Source: UBA7672 sp040398465 (GTDB lineage: Bacteria; Pseudomonadota; Alphaproteobacteria; Caulobacterales; Hyphomonadaceae). Taken from it: a stretch of 64,000 bases of DNA. The notes under the pieces were generated by a model, which was not told where the DNA came from, searched no databases, and was given only the letters and a program-made list of their open reading frames with translations. Both the position numbers and the translations under genes were made by a program. Below are positions 1-8,101 of the stretch, in pieces (within the stretch, counting starts at the first letter, position 1; every line of letters begins with the position of its first letter). The stretch covers positions 1 through 64,000 of the forward strand of contig JBBAUA010000008.1 of assembly GCA_040398465.1 (NCBI GenBank). Direction: 5' to 3'.

Positions 1-154
1 TGGTCTGCCAGGGCTGGTGCTTGAACCAGGCCGCCCGCGTCGCCTTCATCTCCTGCGCCGTTCCCGGCTGCGTCCCCGTCGGCTGGGCGAAGGCGGCGGG
101 GCTGCCGCCGGCCAGGACCATGACCGCCGCCAGGGCGAGGAAACGACGCTTCAT
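1..154 (-). CDS. N-terminal part of a secreted protein (cut by window start)
   Basis: Read on the minus strand from an ATG at 154, this frame stays open to the window edge and gives 51 residues. They begin with MKRRFLALAA, a hydrophobic stretch and an AFAQ cleavage-type site, which is a typical Sec signal peptide ending near residue 24. A GGAG ribosome binding site lies about five bases upstream of the ATG. The mature part visible (residues 25-51) is too short to place in a family. It is divergent from the reductase gene that starts at 255, so the roughly 100 bases between them should carry both promoters. Confidence 0.6.
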   Translation of the reverse strand, partial: MKRRFLALAAVMVLAGGSPAAFAQPTGTQPGTAQEMKATRAAWFKHQPWQT

Positions 155-254
155 GAAGGACTCCCGGATTTTCTCGTTGATGGGAAACTAGGGCCTTCGG
201 GAAGCGCCGTCGATGGCGCTTTGCTGTTGGCCTGCAGCATGCGACACGACGCCC

Positions 255-1145
255 ATGAGCTTGCGCGTCGCGACGATCGGCAGGAACGGACAGGTCGCCC
301 TGGCCCTCGCGTCCTGCGCTGCACACGCCCCTGACATCACGCTGATCCAGGCTTCATCAGCCGAAGCCGACCTGCGCGATGCGGACAGCCTTGCGCGTTT
401 CGTCGACGCATCTGCTCCGCACATCGTGATCAATGCCGGCGCGTACAACAATCTCGACCGGGCGGAGACTGAGGACGACCTCGCCTACGCGGTCAACGCC
501 GGCGGTCCCCGCGCCCTAGCCCGCATCTGCGCCGCGCGCGATATAGGCTTCGTGCACATGTCCACCGATTGCGTGTTCGACGGAACCAAGGCCGGCGCCT
601 ATCACGAGATCGACACGCCCAATCCGCTGTCGGTCTATGGCCACTCGAAGCGCGCCGGGGAACTGGCTGTGCTGGAGGACAACCCAGCCGCCCTGACCGT
701 TCGTGTGTGCTGGGTGTTCTCGGCGTTCGCCGAAAATTTCGTCTCGAGGATGATCAGCCTCGCGCGCACACGCCCCGAGCTGCGCGTCGTTGACGACCAG
801 TTCGGCCCGCCGACCTACGCGCCGGACATCGCCGCCGGCCTGCTCGCCATCGCGCGGCGCAAGCACGCGGCGCCCGCCAATCTCTGTGGCCTGCTGCATT
901 TCGCAGCGCCCGGCCGCATCGACCGCGCAAGCATGGCGCAGGCGATCATGGACGAGTCTCGCCGCCAGGGCGGACCGTTTACGCGTGTCTCGCCTGTCTC
1001 GACCGAAGCGTTCGCTGCACCGGCAAAACGCCCGGCCAATGCCTGCCTGTCGTCCGACATCGCCACACGCCAGCTGCGCCTCGACTGGACGCCATGGGAA
1101 AAGGCGCTCGAGCAATCGGTCCGCGGCATCCTGGCGCGCGGGTGA
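255..1145 (+). CDS. rfbD: RmlD-type NAD(P)-dependent sugar-nucleotide reductase
   Basis: A 296-residue short-chain-dehydrogenase-like protein of the RmlD_sub_bind family, whose best known member reduces dTDP-4-dehydrorhamnose to dTDP-L-rhamnose. Seen: a GRNGQ nucleotide-binding loop at 9-13, the STD motif at 103-105, Y128-x3-K132 as the catalytic pair, and a C-terminal RPANACLSS segment matching the RPxNSxL signature of RmlD. The ATG at 255 was chosen over the upstream ATG at 213 because the Rossmann strand begins right after it and the extra residues are cysteine-rich and unlike the family. No rmlA, rmlB or rmlC is adjacent, so the exact substrate is not certain from context. Confidence 0.8.
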   Translation: MSLRVATIGRNGQVALALASCAAHAPDITLIQASSAEADLRDADSLARFVDASAPHIVINAGAYNNLDRAETEDDLAYAVNAGGPRALARICAARDIGFVHMSTDCVFDGTKAGAYHEIDTPNPLSVYGHSKRAGELAVLEDNPAALTVRVCWVFSAFAENFVSRMISLARTRPELRVVDDQFGPPTYAPDIAAGLLAIARRKHAAPANLCGLLHFAAPGRIDRASMAQAIMDESRRQGGPFTRVSPVSTEAFAAPAKRPANACLSSDIATRQLRLDWTPWEKALEQSVRGILARG

Positions 1146-1224
1146 ATGTTGTATCCGTCGCGGTTTGATCCTTGAATGGCCGAACGGTCGGCCTGGGCTG
1201 ATCCGTTGGTGTGGGAGTTCGTGC

Positions 1225-1836
1225 ATGCGTGGCCTGACGATCGCTGGCGTTGCCTGTCTCGCCTTTGCGGCGTGCAGTGAAGAAACGCCGCCGCCTGTCG
1301 CGGAGGAACAGGCTGTAATCGCGCCCATTGGCGCAACCGGCGACGCTGATGAGGCGCTACCGCCTGTCGACTGCACGCAGATCAATGCCGTGTTCGCAGC
1401 CTTCAACGAGCCGGCGCCCTTTGCGTCGCTGGGCGCCGGCCCGCCGATTGCGCCGGCAAACGCCGCCTGCAAGGTCGCCGAGGCAAAGGCTGCTGTTCCC
1501 GGCGGCCCCGTGATCCATGCACTGAACTGCACGCTGTATTCGTCGGGCGCGCTCGACCGCGCGGCGAATGCGACGCCCGCCAAGGAAGCCTTCGTGGAGG
1601 CGCGCCGCCAGTTGGATGCCTGCCTGCCCGCGGACTGGACATCGCGCGACGGATCCGTGAACGAGGTCGATGCGACCGAAGCCATGATCTACGAAAGCAC
1701 GGCCGACGTGCAGCGTGCGATGACGGCGTCGTCCTATACGTATCCGGTCCAGCTGAAGAAGGCGTGGGTCGAGGACGGCGCGGCGTCCGGCTGGCGCGTG
1801 ACGCTCGACTTCCAGAAGGAAGCCGGAGGCCAGTAG
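1225..1836 (+). CDS. Putative lipoprotein of unknown function
   Basis: 203 residues. The N-terminus MRGLTIAGVACLAFAAC is a short signal with a plausible but non-canonical lipobox (F-A-A-C, cysteine 17), followed by a Glu/Pro-rich linker. Four further cysteines are spread through the mature part, which could make disulfides in the periplasm. The open frame continues far upstream, but the ATG at 1225 is the only start that puts a signal sequence at the front. I do not recognise the family. It sits between rfbD and a GNAT gene on the same strand with short gaps, so cotranscription is possible. Confidence 0.6.
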   Translation: MRGLTIAGVACLAFAACSEETPPPVAEEQAVIAPIGATGDADEALPPVDCTQINAVFAAFNEPAPFASLGAGPPIAPANAACKVAEAKAAVPGGPVIHALNCTLYSSGALDRAANATPAKEAFVEARRQLDACLPADWTSRDGSVNEVDATEAMIYESTADVQRAMTASSYTYPVQLKKAWVEDGAASGWRVTLDFQKEAGGQ

Positions 1837-1888
1837 TCCACGCCAGCGAAGCTGGATACAAGGTGCGCCCGACAGGAGGCGCACTGGC

Positions 1889-2494
1889 ATGTCCACCAAG
1901 CCCAACGCGTTCACACCCAACACCTTCACACATCGCCTCGACACCGTTATCGAGACGCCGCGCCTTGTCCTGAAGGTGCCGAGCCTTGCCGAATTCGAGC
2001 CCTGGTGCGCCTACATGGCGGACGAAGAAGCCGCGCGCTTCATCGGCAAGACCCAGCCGCCTGCCGTGGTCTGGCGCGGCATCTGCACCATGATCGGATC
2101 GTGGCAGGCCGCGGGCTTCGCCATGTTCTCCGTCTTCGAGAAGGACAGCGGCCGGTGGGTGGGTCGCCTTGGCCCATGGGCGCCGCATGGCTGGCCCGGC
2201 CTCGAGGTGGGCTGGGGCGTGATCCGCGATGTGTGGGGCAAGGGCTATGCGCTCGAAGGCGCGATCGCTTCCATGGACTATGCGGTCGATGTGCTGGGCT
2301 GGGAAGACATCATCCATTCGATCCACCCCGACAACATCAACTCGCAGAAGCTGGCTGCGCGCCTCGGTTCGGTGAATCGCGGCCCCGGCAAGATGCCGCC
2401 GCCTTACGAGAACGAGCCTATCGACCTTTGGGGCCAGACTGCTGACGAATGGCGCGCGCGCCGGTCGGACATGTGGGAGCGCATTATCCGCTGA
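1889..2494 (+). CDS. GNAT N-acetyltransferase, RimJ/RimL type
   Basis: 201 residues of the Acetyltransf_3 group. Seen: the typical opening ETPRLVLKVP around 22-31, the acetyl-CoA pyrophosphate loop RDVWGKGYA at 113-121 (pattern R-x-x-x-G-x-G-x-A), and NSQKLAARLG at 141-150, the usual N-x-x-S/Q-x-x-x-x-x-x-L-G helix. Family members acetylate the N-terminus of ribosomal proteins or small molecules; the target here cannot be told. The last 11 bases overlap the convergent CHAP-domain gene. Confidence 0.8.
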   Translation: MSTKPNAFTPNTFTHRLDTVIETPRLVLKVPSLAEFEPWCAYMADEEAARFIGKTQPPAVVWRGICTMIGSWQAAGFAMFSVFEKDSGRWVGRLGPWAPHGWPGLEVGWGVIRDVWGKGYALEGAIASMDYAVDVLGWEDIIHSIHPDNINSQKLAARLGSVNRGPGKMPPPYENEPIDLWGQTADEWRARRSDMWERIIR

Positions 2495-3104
2495 CGTTGA
2501 CGCTGCTGGCGCCGTCGAGCCGGTAGGGATGGATGAAGCCCTCGGCTTCGTAGGCCCGCCCGCCCCAGTACCCACCTGGAATGTGCCAGACGCGGACCTG
2601 GCTCCAGTCATTGTTCGGCGACACGTCGATCACCGGCACGTTGACGCTGATCTCGCCGCCCTTCAGCCAGTTCGCATGGTCGATGCGCAACAGCCGGGAC
2701 GAGACCACGTCCCGCACGAACGACACATGCCCGCGTGTCAGGTCATTGTAGCCACGCAGCACCAGCACCGAGCCCGGCGCCGGCCGGCTTGAACGTACAT
2801 AACGGCTCGCCGCCTGCGCCCACCATGTCACCGCATCACCCCAGATCGCGATGCCTGAAACGTTGCGGACATAGGGTACGCATTCTGAATGGGGCTGGTC
2901 CCCGATAATGACCGGCGCCATCGCAGGCTCGAACGGTATTGCGGTGAGATCCAGCGGCGCCGGCGCAGCCGGCGGGCGCGGCGCAATCGCAGTATGGGAA
3001 GCCGGGGCCAACGCGCCGGCGTAATCGATGGGCGCCCGGTTCCCGCTGGCGCAAGCGCCTGCTGCGAGACAGGCCATGCCCGCCAGCGCCGCCCCTCGCC
3101 ACAT
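2484..3104 (-). CDS. CHAP-domain lipoprotein, putative peptidoglycan amidase/endopeptidase
   Basis: 206 residues. An N-terminal signal with cysteine 18 (AAGAC) suggests lipidation, then a Pro/Ala-rich linker, then a CHAP domain. The probable NlpC/P60-like catalytic triad is visible: Cys75 in SECVPYVR, His126 in RGHVSF, and Asn145 in DHANW. CHAP enzymes cut amide bonds in peptidoglycan, so an outer-membrane-anchored wall hydrolase is the likely role. The ATG at 3104 was preferred over one at 3124 because an AAGGG lies about eight bases upstream and the signal peptide starts there. It is convergent with, and overlaps, the preceding GNAT gene. Confidence 0.78.
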   Translation of the reverse strand: MWRGAALAGMACLAAGACASGNRAPIDYAGALAPASHTAIAPRPPAAPAPLDLTAIPFEPAMAPVIIGDQPHSECVPYVRNVSGIAIWGDAVTWWAQAASRYVRSSRPAPGSVLVLRGYNDLTRGHVSFVRDVVSSRLLRIDHANWLKGGEISVNVPVIDVSPNNDWSQVRVWHIPGGYWGGRAYEAEGFIHPYRLDGASSVNVSG

Positions 3105-3327
3105 GATATGACCCTTGTCTGTCATGGTCGCGGACATTGGCCGGAATTTGATGAGCGCCAAGTGAACGATTCGTTGGCTGAACCCGGCCCGCGCCCGCCC
3201 GCAACAAGCCGCCTCATGGACTTCGCGGCCCGATTCTGGTCTATGCCCGAACCTGATCCAAGGCTCAGGGACCCAACTCCCGAAGCTACGGAAATCACAG
3301 GCCAAATCCAGTGGCCAGGGAAGCAAG

Positions 3328-4317
3328 ATGACCGGCAAGATCGTTACCGTTTTCGGTGGTTCAGGCTTTCTCGGGCGCCATGTCGTGCGGGCGCTGTGCC
3401 GGCAGGGCTGGCGCGTTCGCGTCGCATGCCGCCGGCCGCATCTGGCTGGCGACGTGAAGCTGGCAGGCGATGTCGGCCAGGTCCAGCTGATCCAGGCCAA
3501 TGTCCGCAACCGCGCCTCGATCCAGCGGGCGCTGGAGAATGCGGAAGCTGTCGTGAACCTCGTCGGGATCCTTACCGAACGCGGGTCGCAGTCCTTCCAG
3601 GGGACGCAAGGTCTCGGCAGCGCCAACATCGCGCAGGTCGCCGCCGAAGCCGGCATCAGCAATTTCGTGCAGGTCTCCTCCATCGGCGCCAACAAGGATT
3701 CGCGGTCCAACTATTCGCGAACCAAGGGCGAGGCCGAGGCCGCCGTCCGCAAGGCGATCCCGACCGCCGCCATCCTGCGCCCGTCGATCCTGTTCGGACC
3801 CGAGGACGGCTTCTTTACTCGCTTTGCCGAGATTGCCCGCGTCAGCCCCTTCCTGCCGCTGATCGGCGCAAGGACGCGCTTCCAGCCCATCTACGTCGCC
3901 GACGTCGCCCAGGCGGTCGCCGCGGCGCTCTCGAAACCTGAAGCCGCCGGCAAGACGTACGAGCTTGGCGGACCGCGCACCTACACGATGAAAGAGCTGC
4001 TGCAGTACATCACGCGCGAGATCGATCGCCCGCGCATGCTGTTGCCGATACCGACGCCGATCGCCGCCCCCATGGGCTACATCATCGGCGCCCTCTCGCG
4101 CCTCAACCCGTTCTTCGGTCCGCCGCTCACCGGCGACCAGGTGCAGTCGCTCAAGGTCGACAACATCGTGACCGGCAATGTCGGCACGATCGCGGATCTC
4201 GGCGTCACCAATCTCGAAACCGTCGAAGCCATTACGCCCACCTATCTCTGGCGCCATCGCCCGCACGGCCAATTCCAGCCCCCGCATGTCGATGAGACGA
4301 GCCGGGTCGACGCCTAA
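3328..4317 (+). CDS. NDUFA9-like NAD(P)-dependent reductase (complex I accessory type)
   Basis: 329 residues, an atypical short-chain dehydrogenase of the NDUFA9 subgroup. Seen: GGSGFLG at 10-16 for NAD(P) binding, the conserved VVNLVGIL segment near residue 73, SSIGAN near 118, and RPSILFGPED near 152. The conserved alphaproteobacterial homologues are soluble or membrane-associated; eukaryotic NDUFA9 is a complex I accessory subunit that binds NADPH. No other complex I gene is near. The ATG follows an AGGGAAGCAAG ribosome binding region. Confidence 0.82.
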   Translation: MTGKIVTVFGGSGFLGRHVVRALCRQGWRVRVACRRPHLAGDVKLAGDVGQVQLIQANVRNRASIQRALENAEAVVNLVGILTERGSQSFQGTQGLGSANIAQVAAEAGISNFVQVSSIGANKDSRSNYSRTKGEAEAAVRKAIPTAAILRPSILFGPEDGFFTRFAEIARVSPFLPLIGARTRFQPIYVADVAQAVAAALSKPEAAGKTYELGGPRTYTMKELLQYITREIDRPRMLLPIPTPIAAPMGYIIGALSRLNPFFGPPLTGDQVQSLKVDNIVTGNVGTIADLGVTNLETVEAITPTYLWRHRPHGQFQPPHVDETSRVDA

Positions 4318-4390
4318 GCACGTCCAGACGCTTCCGCCTTACCTGGACCCGAGCTAGCATCGTGGCGCGAGAGCTCAGGGGAGCGGGATC

Positions 4391-4723
4391 ATGGACAAGC
4401 TGGCGGTCGTTTATTCCGGCATGAATCTGGGCGTGCTCGCCCTCTGGCTGTTGATCGCGACACTCGCGGGATTCATCGCGCGCAAGATCGTGCGCGGCAG
4501 GCCGGTGCTGGGGCTGTGGGGCGATATCGGCTTTGCCCTGCTCGGCGTCTTCCTGGTCGGCACGGTGATGAAGGCGTTTGATGTCTCGCTGACTGACTGG
4601 ATCGCCAGCCTTGACCTCGGCCCCCTCAATGACGTCACACGCTGGGTCGATATCTTCGTCGTGGCTTTCCTCGGCGCACTGGTGCTGCGCGGCGTGCTGC
4701 GCCCGATAACCGGCAGGGGCTGA
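4391..4723 (+). CDS. Small membrane protein resembling GlsB/YeaQ family
   Basis: 110 residues with three likely membrane segments (about 12-32, 42-62 and 85-103). The Gly-rich GLWGDIGFALLGVFLVG stretch resembles the core of transglycosylase-associated (GlsB/YeaQ/YmgE) proteins, whose role is uncertain and often linked to stress. The ATG has GGGGAG about eight bases upstream. It stands alone between the NDUFA9-like gene and the convergent chemoreceptor gene. Family assignment is moderate because the protein is longer at both ends than the usual 80-90 residues. Confidence 0.6.
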   Translation: MDKLAVVYSGMNLGVLALWLLIATLAGFIARKIVRGRPVLGLWGDIGFALLGVFLVGTVMKAFDVSLTDWIASLDLGPLNDVTRWVDIFVVAFLGALVLRGVLRPITGRG

Positions 4724-4735
4724 TCGCAGGCCAGG

Positions 4736-4753
4736 CGCCCGCATCTGCGGGCG
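4736..4753. terminator. Short perfect inverted repeat between convergent genes
   Basis: An 8-bp arm CGCCCGCA and its exact complement are separated by two bases, in the 51-base gap between the stop of the small membrane protein and the stop of the chemoreceptor gene. There is no T-run on either side. The position suits a bidirectional terminator, but the very small loop and the missing T-tract make this a weak call. Confidence 0.35.
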
Positions 4754-4774
4754 TTGGGCGGAAGCGAACCGCCC

Positions 4775-6775
4775 TCAGCCTGCCTTGCGCACGGGAGCAC
4801 CCGTGCTGAGCCGCGCCAGGGCCTGCTCGAATCCTGCCGGTTTTGGATCAGCAAACTGAAGGTGCGTGCCGGTCTTGTCAGTGCCGAGCACCTTGTAAGA
4901 GACTTGTGCGCCTGCAACTCCCAGCCGGCCAGTCTGTCCGCCGTGCATGTTCGCGTCAGCTGCCAACAACGCACCACCGCCCGACAGATTTTCCACCATC
5001 ACTTTCTGTCGGCTATCCAGGAGTGTGCCTTCCGTATGAAGCTCATAGCGCGGGTCAGTCCGTCGTTCGACATCCGGAGAGGATGTGCGAATGACCCGCA
5101 CGATGCTTTCGCGGAGGCGCGTAATCGACTCATCGACATTGCTGACCGAGCCGCTGAGCGAGCGAGCGCCATCTCCGGTCTTGGCCGCCTCTTCCAGAAC
5201 GATGGCGACCGAATCCGAAACAAACGATGCTGCACGCGCAGTCTCTTCAACATGCCGCGCGATTTCGCCGATCGTCGCGGTCTGTTCTTCCATGGCGGCC
5301 GCGATTACTGTCGATCCTTCGTCCACGCTGGAGATCTGGCGCGCGATTTCAGAGACAACAGTCGTTGTCTCGCGCATCACGACCTGGATCTCCGCGACGT
5401 GGCGCCGGATTTCTTCGGTGGATTTTGCAGTCTGGCTCGAGAGCGATTTCACCTCGCTCGCGACGACCGCGAACCCGCGACCGGCCTCGCCCGCGCGCGC
5501 CGCTTCGATCGTTGCATTGAGCGCAAGCAGGTTGGTCTGATCCGCAATCTCGGAAATGATGTTGGCGACCGTGGTGATCTTCTCGATAGCCTCCGCCAGA
5601 TTGGTGACCGCCGATCGCGTCCGCTCGCTGGTTTCAACCGTGGCCGCAGTGATCTTGCGCGCATTTGACAATTGCTGCGAGACTTCCTGGATCGACGCCG
5701 AGAACTGTTGCGTGGCTGCCGTCACGCTGGTGGCGCTCATCATGGCCTGTTGCGCAGCAGCAGCGACGCCCTGGCACTGTTCGGTCACGTTCGACACGGA
5801 CCCGCTCATCGCAATGGCGAGCCGCGACATCTCTGCGGCCTCGCTGCTGACGCGCATCACCGCCGAGCCGGCCTCCGCTTCGACGCCCTGGGCCATCTCG
5901 CGCAGGGACGCGCGGCGATGCTCTTCGGCCTTGGCAGCGTCTTCCGACTGCTGGACCCGCATCCGCTCCGTTTCGACAAGGTTGCCGCGGAACACTTCGA
6001 GCGCGCGAACCATGTCGCCAATCTCGTCCCGACGCTCAGCGCCCTCAGCCTTTGCGTGAAGGTCGCCCGAGGCAAGCTTGGTCATGACGCCAGTCACACC
6101 GGCGACCGGGCGGATGACCCTTCTGAACAGGAGCAGGAATCCCAGCACCGTCAGCAGCAGGACGGCGGCGATCACGGCGTAAATGACAAGCGAGTAGAAG
6201 CCGACTTCCTCGCTGGCGATCGTCTCGAGCATGGCCTGATCGGCCACTGCAGCCTTCACAAGTTCATCAACGATGGCGCGATGTTTCGCATAGGCGACCG
6301 CGATCTGGGACATCGCCGCCTCGACGCCCACGGCATCACCGCTGCGAAGGGCCGGGATCAGGCGACCATCGACAGCGCTCCAGAATTTCTGCGCTTCAAC
6401 GTCTGAGTCCTTGGCAACCAGGGTGTAGGCTTTTTCGTTGACACCGTCGTCGCTTTCCCAATTGGCGCGATCACTCCAGAAGGCGTGACGGGCCAGGTAC
6501 TCCTTCTTCAGTCTCGCAAGCGCATCGAGATGCTCCTGAAGTTTTGTGGGCTCACGGACGGCAAGATTCGCCTCGAGGTAGGATTCGAGCAGGTAGGCCG
6601 GGGGCGGCAGGACATCGGCGACCAGGTCCTTGGCCCTGATGATCTGAAGATAGTGGGGACTGTTGATCGCCGTCTTCGAGGCGGCGTACTGCTGCACCCC
6701 GACCGCGCCGGCAAAGGCAAGGCAGACAAAGCCACCCAGCGCGATCAGCATTGAGCGAATACGAAGGTTCAACAT
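4775..6775 (-). CDS. Methyl-accepting chemotaxis protein with C-terminal PilZ domain
   Basis: 666 residues. Order: transmembrane segment 8-26, a mostly helical periplasmic domain to about 190, second transmembrane segment 193-217, HAMP about 219-270, and a cytoplasmic signalling domain whose hairpin tip EIADQTNLLALNATIEAA is at 409-426. A PilZ domain follows from about 567. It has both c-di-GMP signatures: R572-x3-R576 in RRTDPR, and N596-x-S598-x-x-G601. So it should couple an external cue and c-di-GMP to CheA/CheW. No che genes and no CheR/CheB-tethering pentapeptide are seen. The frame is open upstream to 6928, but that stretch has no signal character, so the ATG at 6775 is taken. About 250 bases without a gene separate it from uppP. 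Confidence 0.9.
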   Translation of the reverse strand: MLNLRIRSMLIALGGFVCLAFAGAVGVQQYAASKTAINSPHYLQIIRAKDLVADVLPPPAYLLESYLEANLAVREPTKLQEHLDALARLKKEYLARHAFWSDRANWESDDGVNEKAYTLVAKDSDVEAQKFWSAVDGRLIPALRSGDAVGVEAAMSQIAVAYAKHRAIVDELVKAAVADQAMLETIASEEVGFYSLVIYAVIAAVLLLTVLGFLLLFRRVIRPVAGVTGVMTKLASGDLHAKAEGAERRDEIGDMVRALEVFRGNLVETERMRVQQSEDAAKAEEHRRASLREMAQGVEAEAGSAVMRVSSEAAEMSRLAIAMSGSVSNVTEQCQGVAAAAQQAMMSATSVTAATQQFSASIQEVSQQLSNARKITAATVETSERTRSAVTNLAEAIEKITTVANIISEIADQTNLLALNATIEAARAGEAGRGFAVVASEVKSLSSQTAKSTEEIRRHVAEIQVVMRETTTVVSEIARQISSVDEGSTVIAAAMEEQTATIGEIARHVEETARAASFVSDSVAIVLEEAAKTGDGARSLSGSVSNVDESITRLRESIVRVIRTSSPDVERRTDPRYELHTEGTLLDSRQKVMVENLSGGGALLAADANMHGGQTGRLGVAGAQVSYKVLGTDKTGTHLQFADPKPAGFEQALARLSTGAPVRKAG

Positions 6776-7026
6776 GACGGACCCGACCCAGAGCTGTATG
6801 TTACCAGCACAGTGTCGTCGGGACCGGTTAAGAAATTCCCGTCTGCGGTTAGGGTTCGAAGGCGAGCGACACCCATTTTGGGCTCGGTAGATTCTCGCAA
6901 GGGCGAGTAATTTCGCGCTCGACGACATGACGCGCCCGGGCCGAGACCGTCGTCGTCGCCAGATTCGTGGCGCTTGTGGCGCGCGGCGCGCCGCGGCCGG
7001 TCACCGTACTGGGATGCAGGCCTGTC

Positions 7027-7863
7027 CTACATCGCTACCGGGACAGCACTGCTCCAGACGCCGGTGTAGATCGCCGCCAGGCCGGCGGCGCCGACAAGTA
7101 TGCGCCACCATCCGAAGGGCGCAAAGCCGCGCTTCTGTACGAAGTCGAGCATCAACCGCACCACGATCAGGCCGAACACGAAGCTCGCCACGAACCCCAC
7201 GGCGATGATGCCGAGATTGTCGCCAGTCAGAAAATCGCGGCTCTCCCAGATGTCGAGCACGAAAGCGCCGACCATGATCGGGATGGCGAGGAAGAAGGAG
7301 AACTCAGCCGCCGCGCGCTTGTCGATCTTCAGCAGCATCGATCCGACGATGGTCGAGCCAGAGCGCGACACGCCGGGAATGATCGACAGGATCTGGAACA
7401 GCCCGATGATCGCCGCCTTGTAGAGCGGCAGGGTCATCGCACTGTGGTCTGCAGGCGCAGGCGCGATGCGGTCGATCACCAGCAGCACGACGCCGCCGAC
7501 AATCAGCGACCAGCAGATCAACTCCAACCCGGTGAACAGGTATGACTTGATGAAGTCGTGCAGCAGGAAGCCCGCGAGGAAGGCCGGCACGCACGCGATG
7601 ATCACCGACAGCGCAAACCGGCGCGAGGCGGGCTCCGTGGGCAAGGTGACCAGCACGTTCCAGAGGCGCCCAAAGTAAAGCACAACGACCGCAAGGATTG
7701 CGCCCAGCTGGATCATCACGGTGAACGTTGTCCAGAACGGCGAGGTCAGCCCCAGCGCCGTCTGCGCCAGCAGGAGGTGCCCGGTCGAGGACACCGGGAT
7801 GAACTCGGTGAGCCCCTCCACCAGGCCGAGCAGGATCGCCTGCAGGATTGTCGTCGCATCCAT
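7027..7863 (-). CDS. uppP: Undecaprenyl-diphosphatase UppP (BacA)
   Basis: 278-residue polytopic membrane protein that dephosphorylates undecaprenyl diphosphate to recycle the lipid carrier for peptidoglycan and polysaccharide synthesis; overexpression gives bacitracin resistance. Both family signatures are present: EGLTEFIPVSSTGH at 16-29 near the N-terminus, and PGVSRSGSTI in the middle, which supplies the catalytic Ser/Arg. The length is typical. The ATG at 7863 starts at the family's usual position; an in-frame extension to 8004 is charged and unlike UppP. It is divergent from gltD. Confidence 0.95.
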   Translation of the reverse strand: MDATTILQAILLGLVEGLTEFIPVSSTGHLLLAQTALGLTSPFWTTFTVMIQLGAILAVVVLYFGRLWNVLVTLPTEPASRRFALSVIIACVPAFLAGFLLHDFIKSYLFTGLELICWSLIVGGVVLLVIDRIAPAPADHSAMTLPLYKAAIIGLFQILSIIPGVSRSGSTIVGSMLLKIDKRAAAEFSFFLAIPIMVGAFVLDIWESRDFLTGDNLGIIAVGFVASFVFGLIVVRLMLDFVQKRGFAPFGWWRILVGAAGLAAIYTGVWSSAVPVAM

Positions 7864-8017
7864 GGAAATCGCCCGGTCGCTGGAGAGGTGACGCTGGTGT
7901 CGCCCGTTTATGGTGGAAGTTGGGTTACCTGCGTATAGGTCCGTTTTGGTTCTTTTATGCGCCAGATGCTTGGGCCGACTGCCTTCTTTGTACGCGCGAC
8001 GCATAATCTCTGTCCCA

Positions 8018-8030
8018 TATAGTTCCTATA
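8018..8030. promoter_or_regulatory. Small inverted repeat upstream of gltD
   Basis: TATAG-TTC-CTATA, five-base perfect arms, in an AT-richer patch about 72 bases upstream of the gltD start and in the 238-base gap divergent to uppP. It could be an operator or just part of a promoter. No adjacent regulator suggests who would bind it. Weak. Confidence 0.25.
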
Positions 8031-8101
8031 ACGCGGATTTTGGTTGCGCGCGCCAGGTTTCGACGTCATGGACACGACGTCGTCCAACATCGGGTGCACC
8101 C

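Noticed and set aside
6776..6928. N-terminal extension of the chemoreceptor to 6928
   Set aside because: The added 51 residues are Arg/Asn-rich and would precede the first membrane segment without any known domain; the ATG at 6775 starts immediately before that segment.
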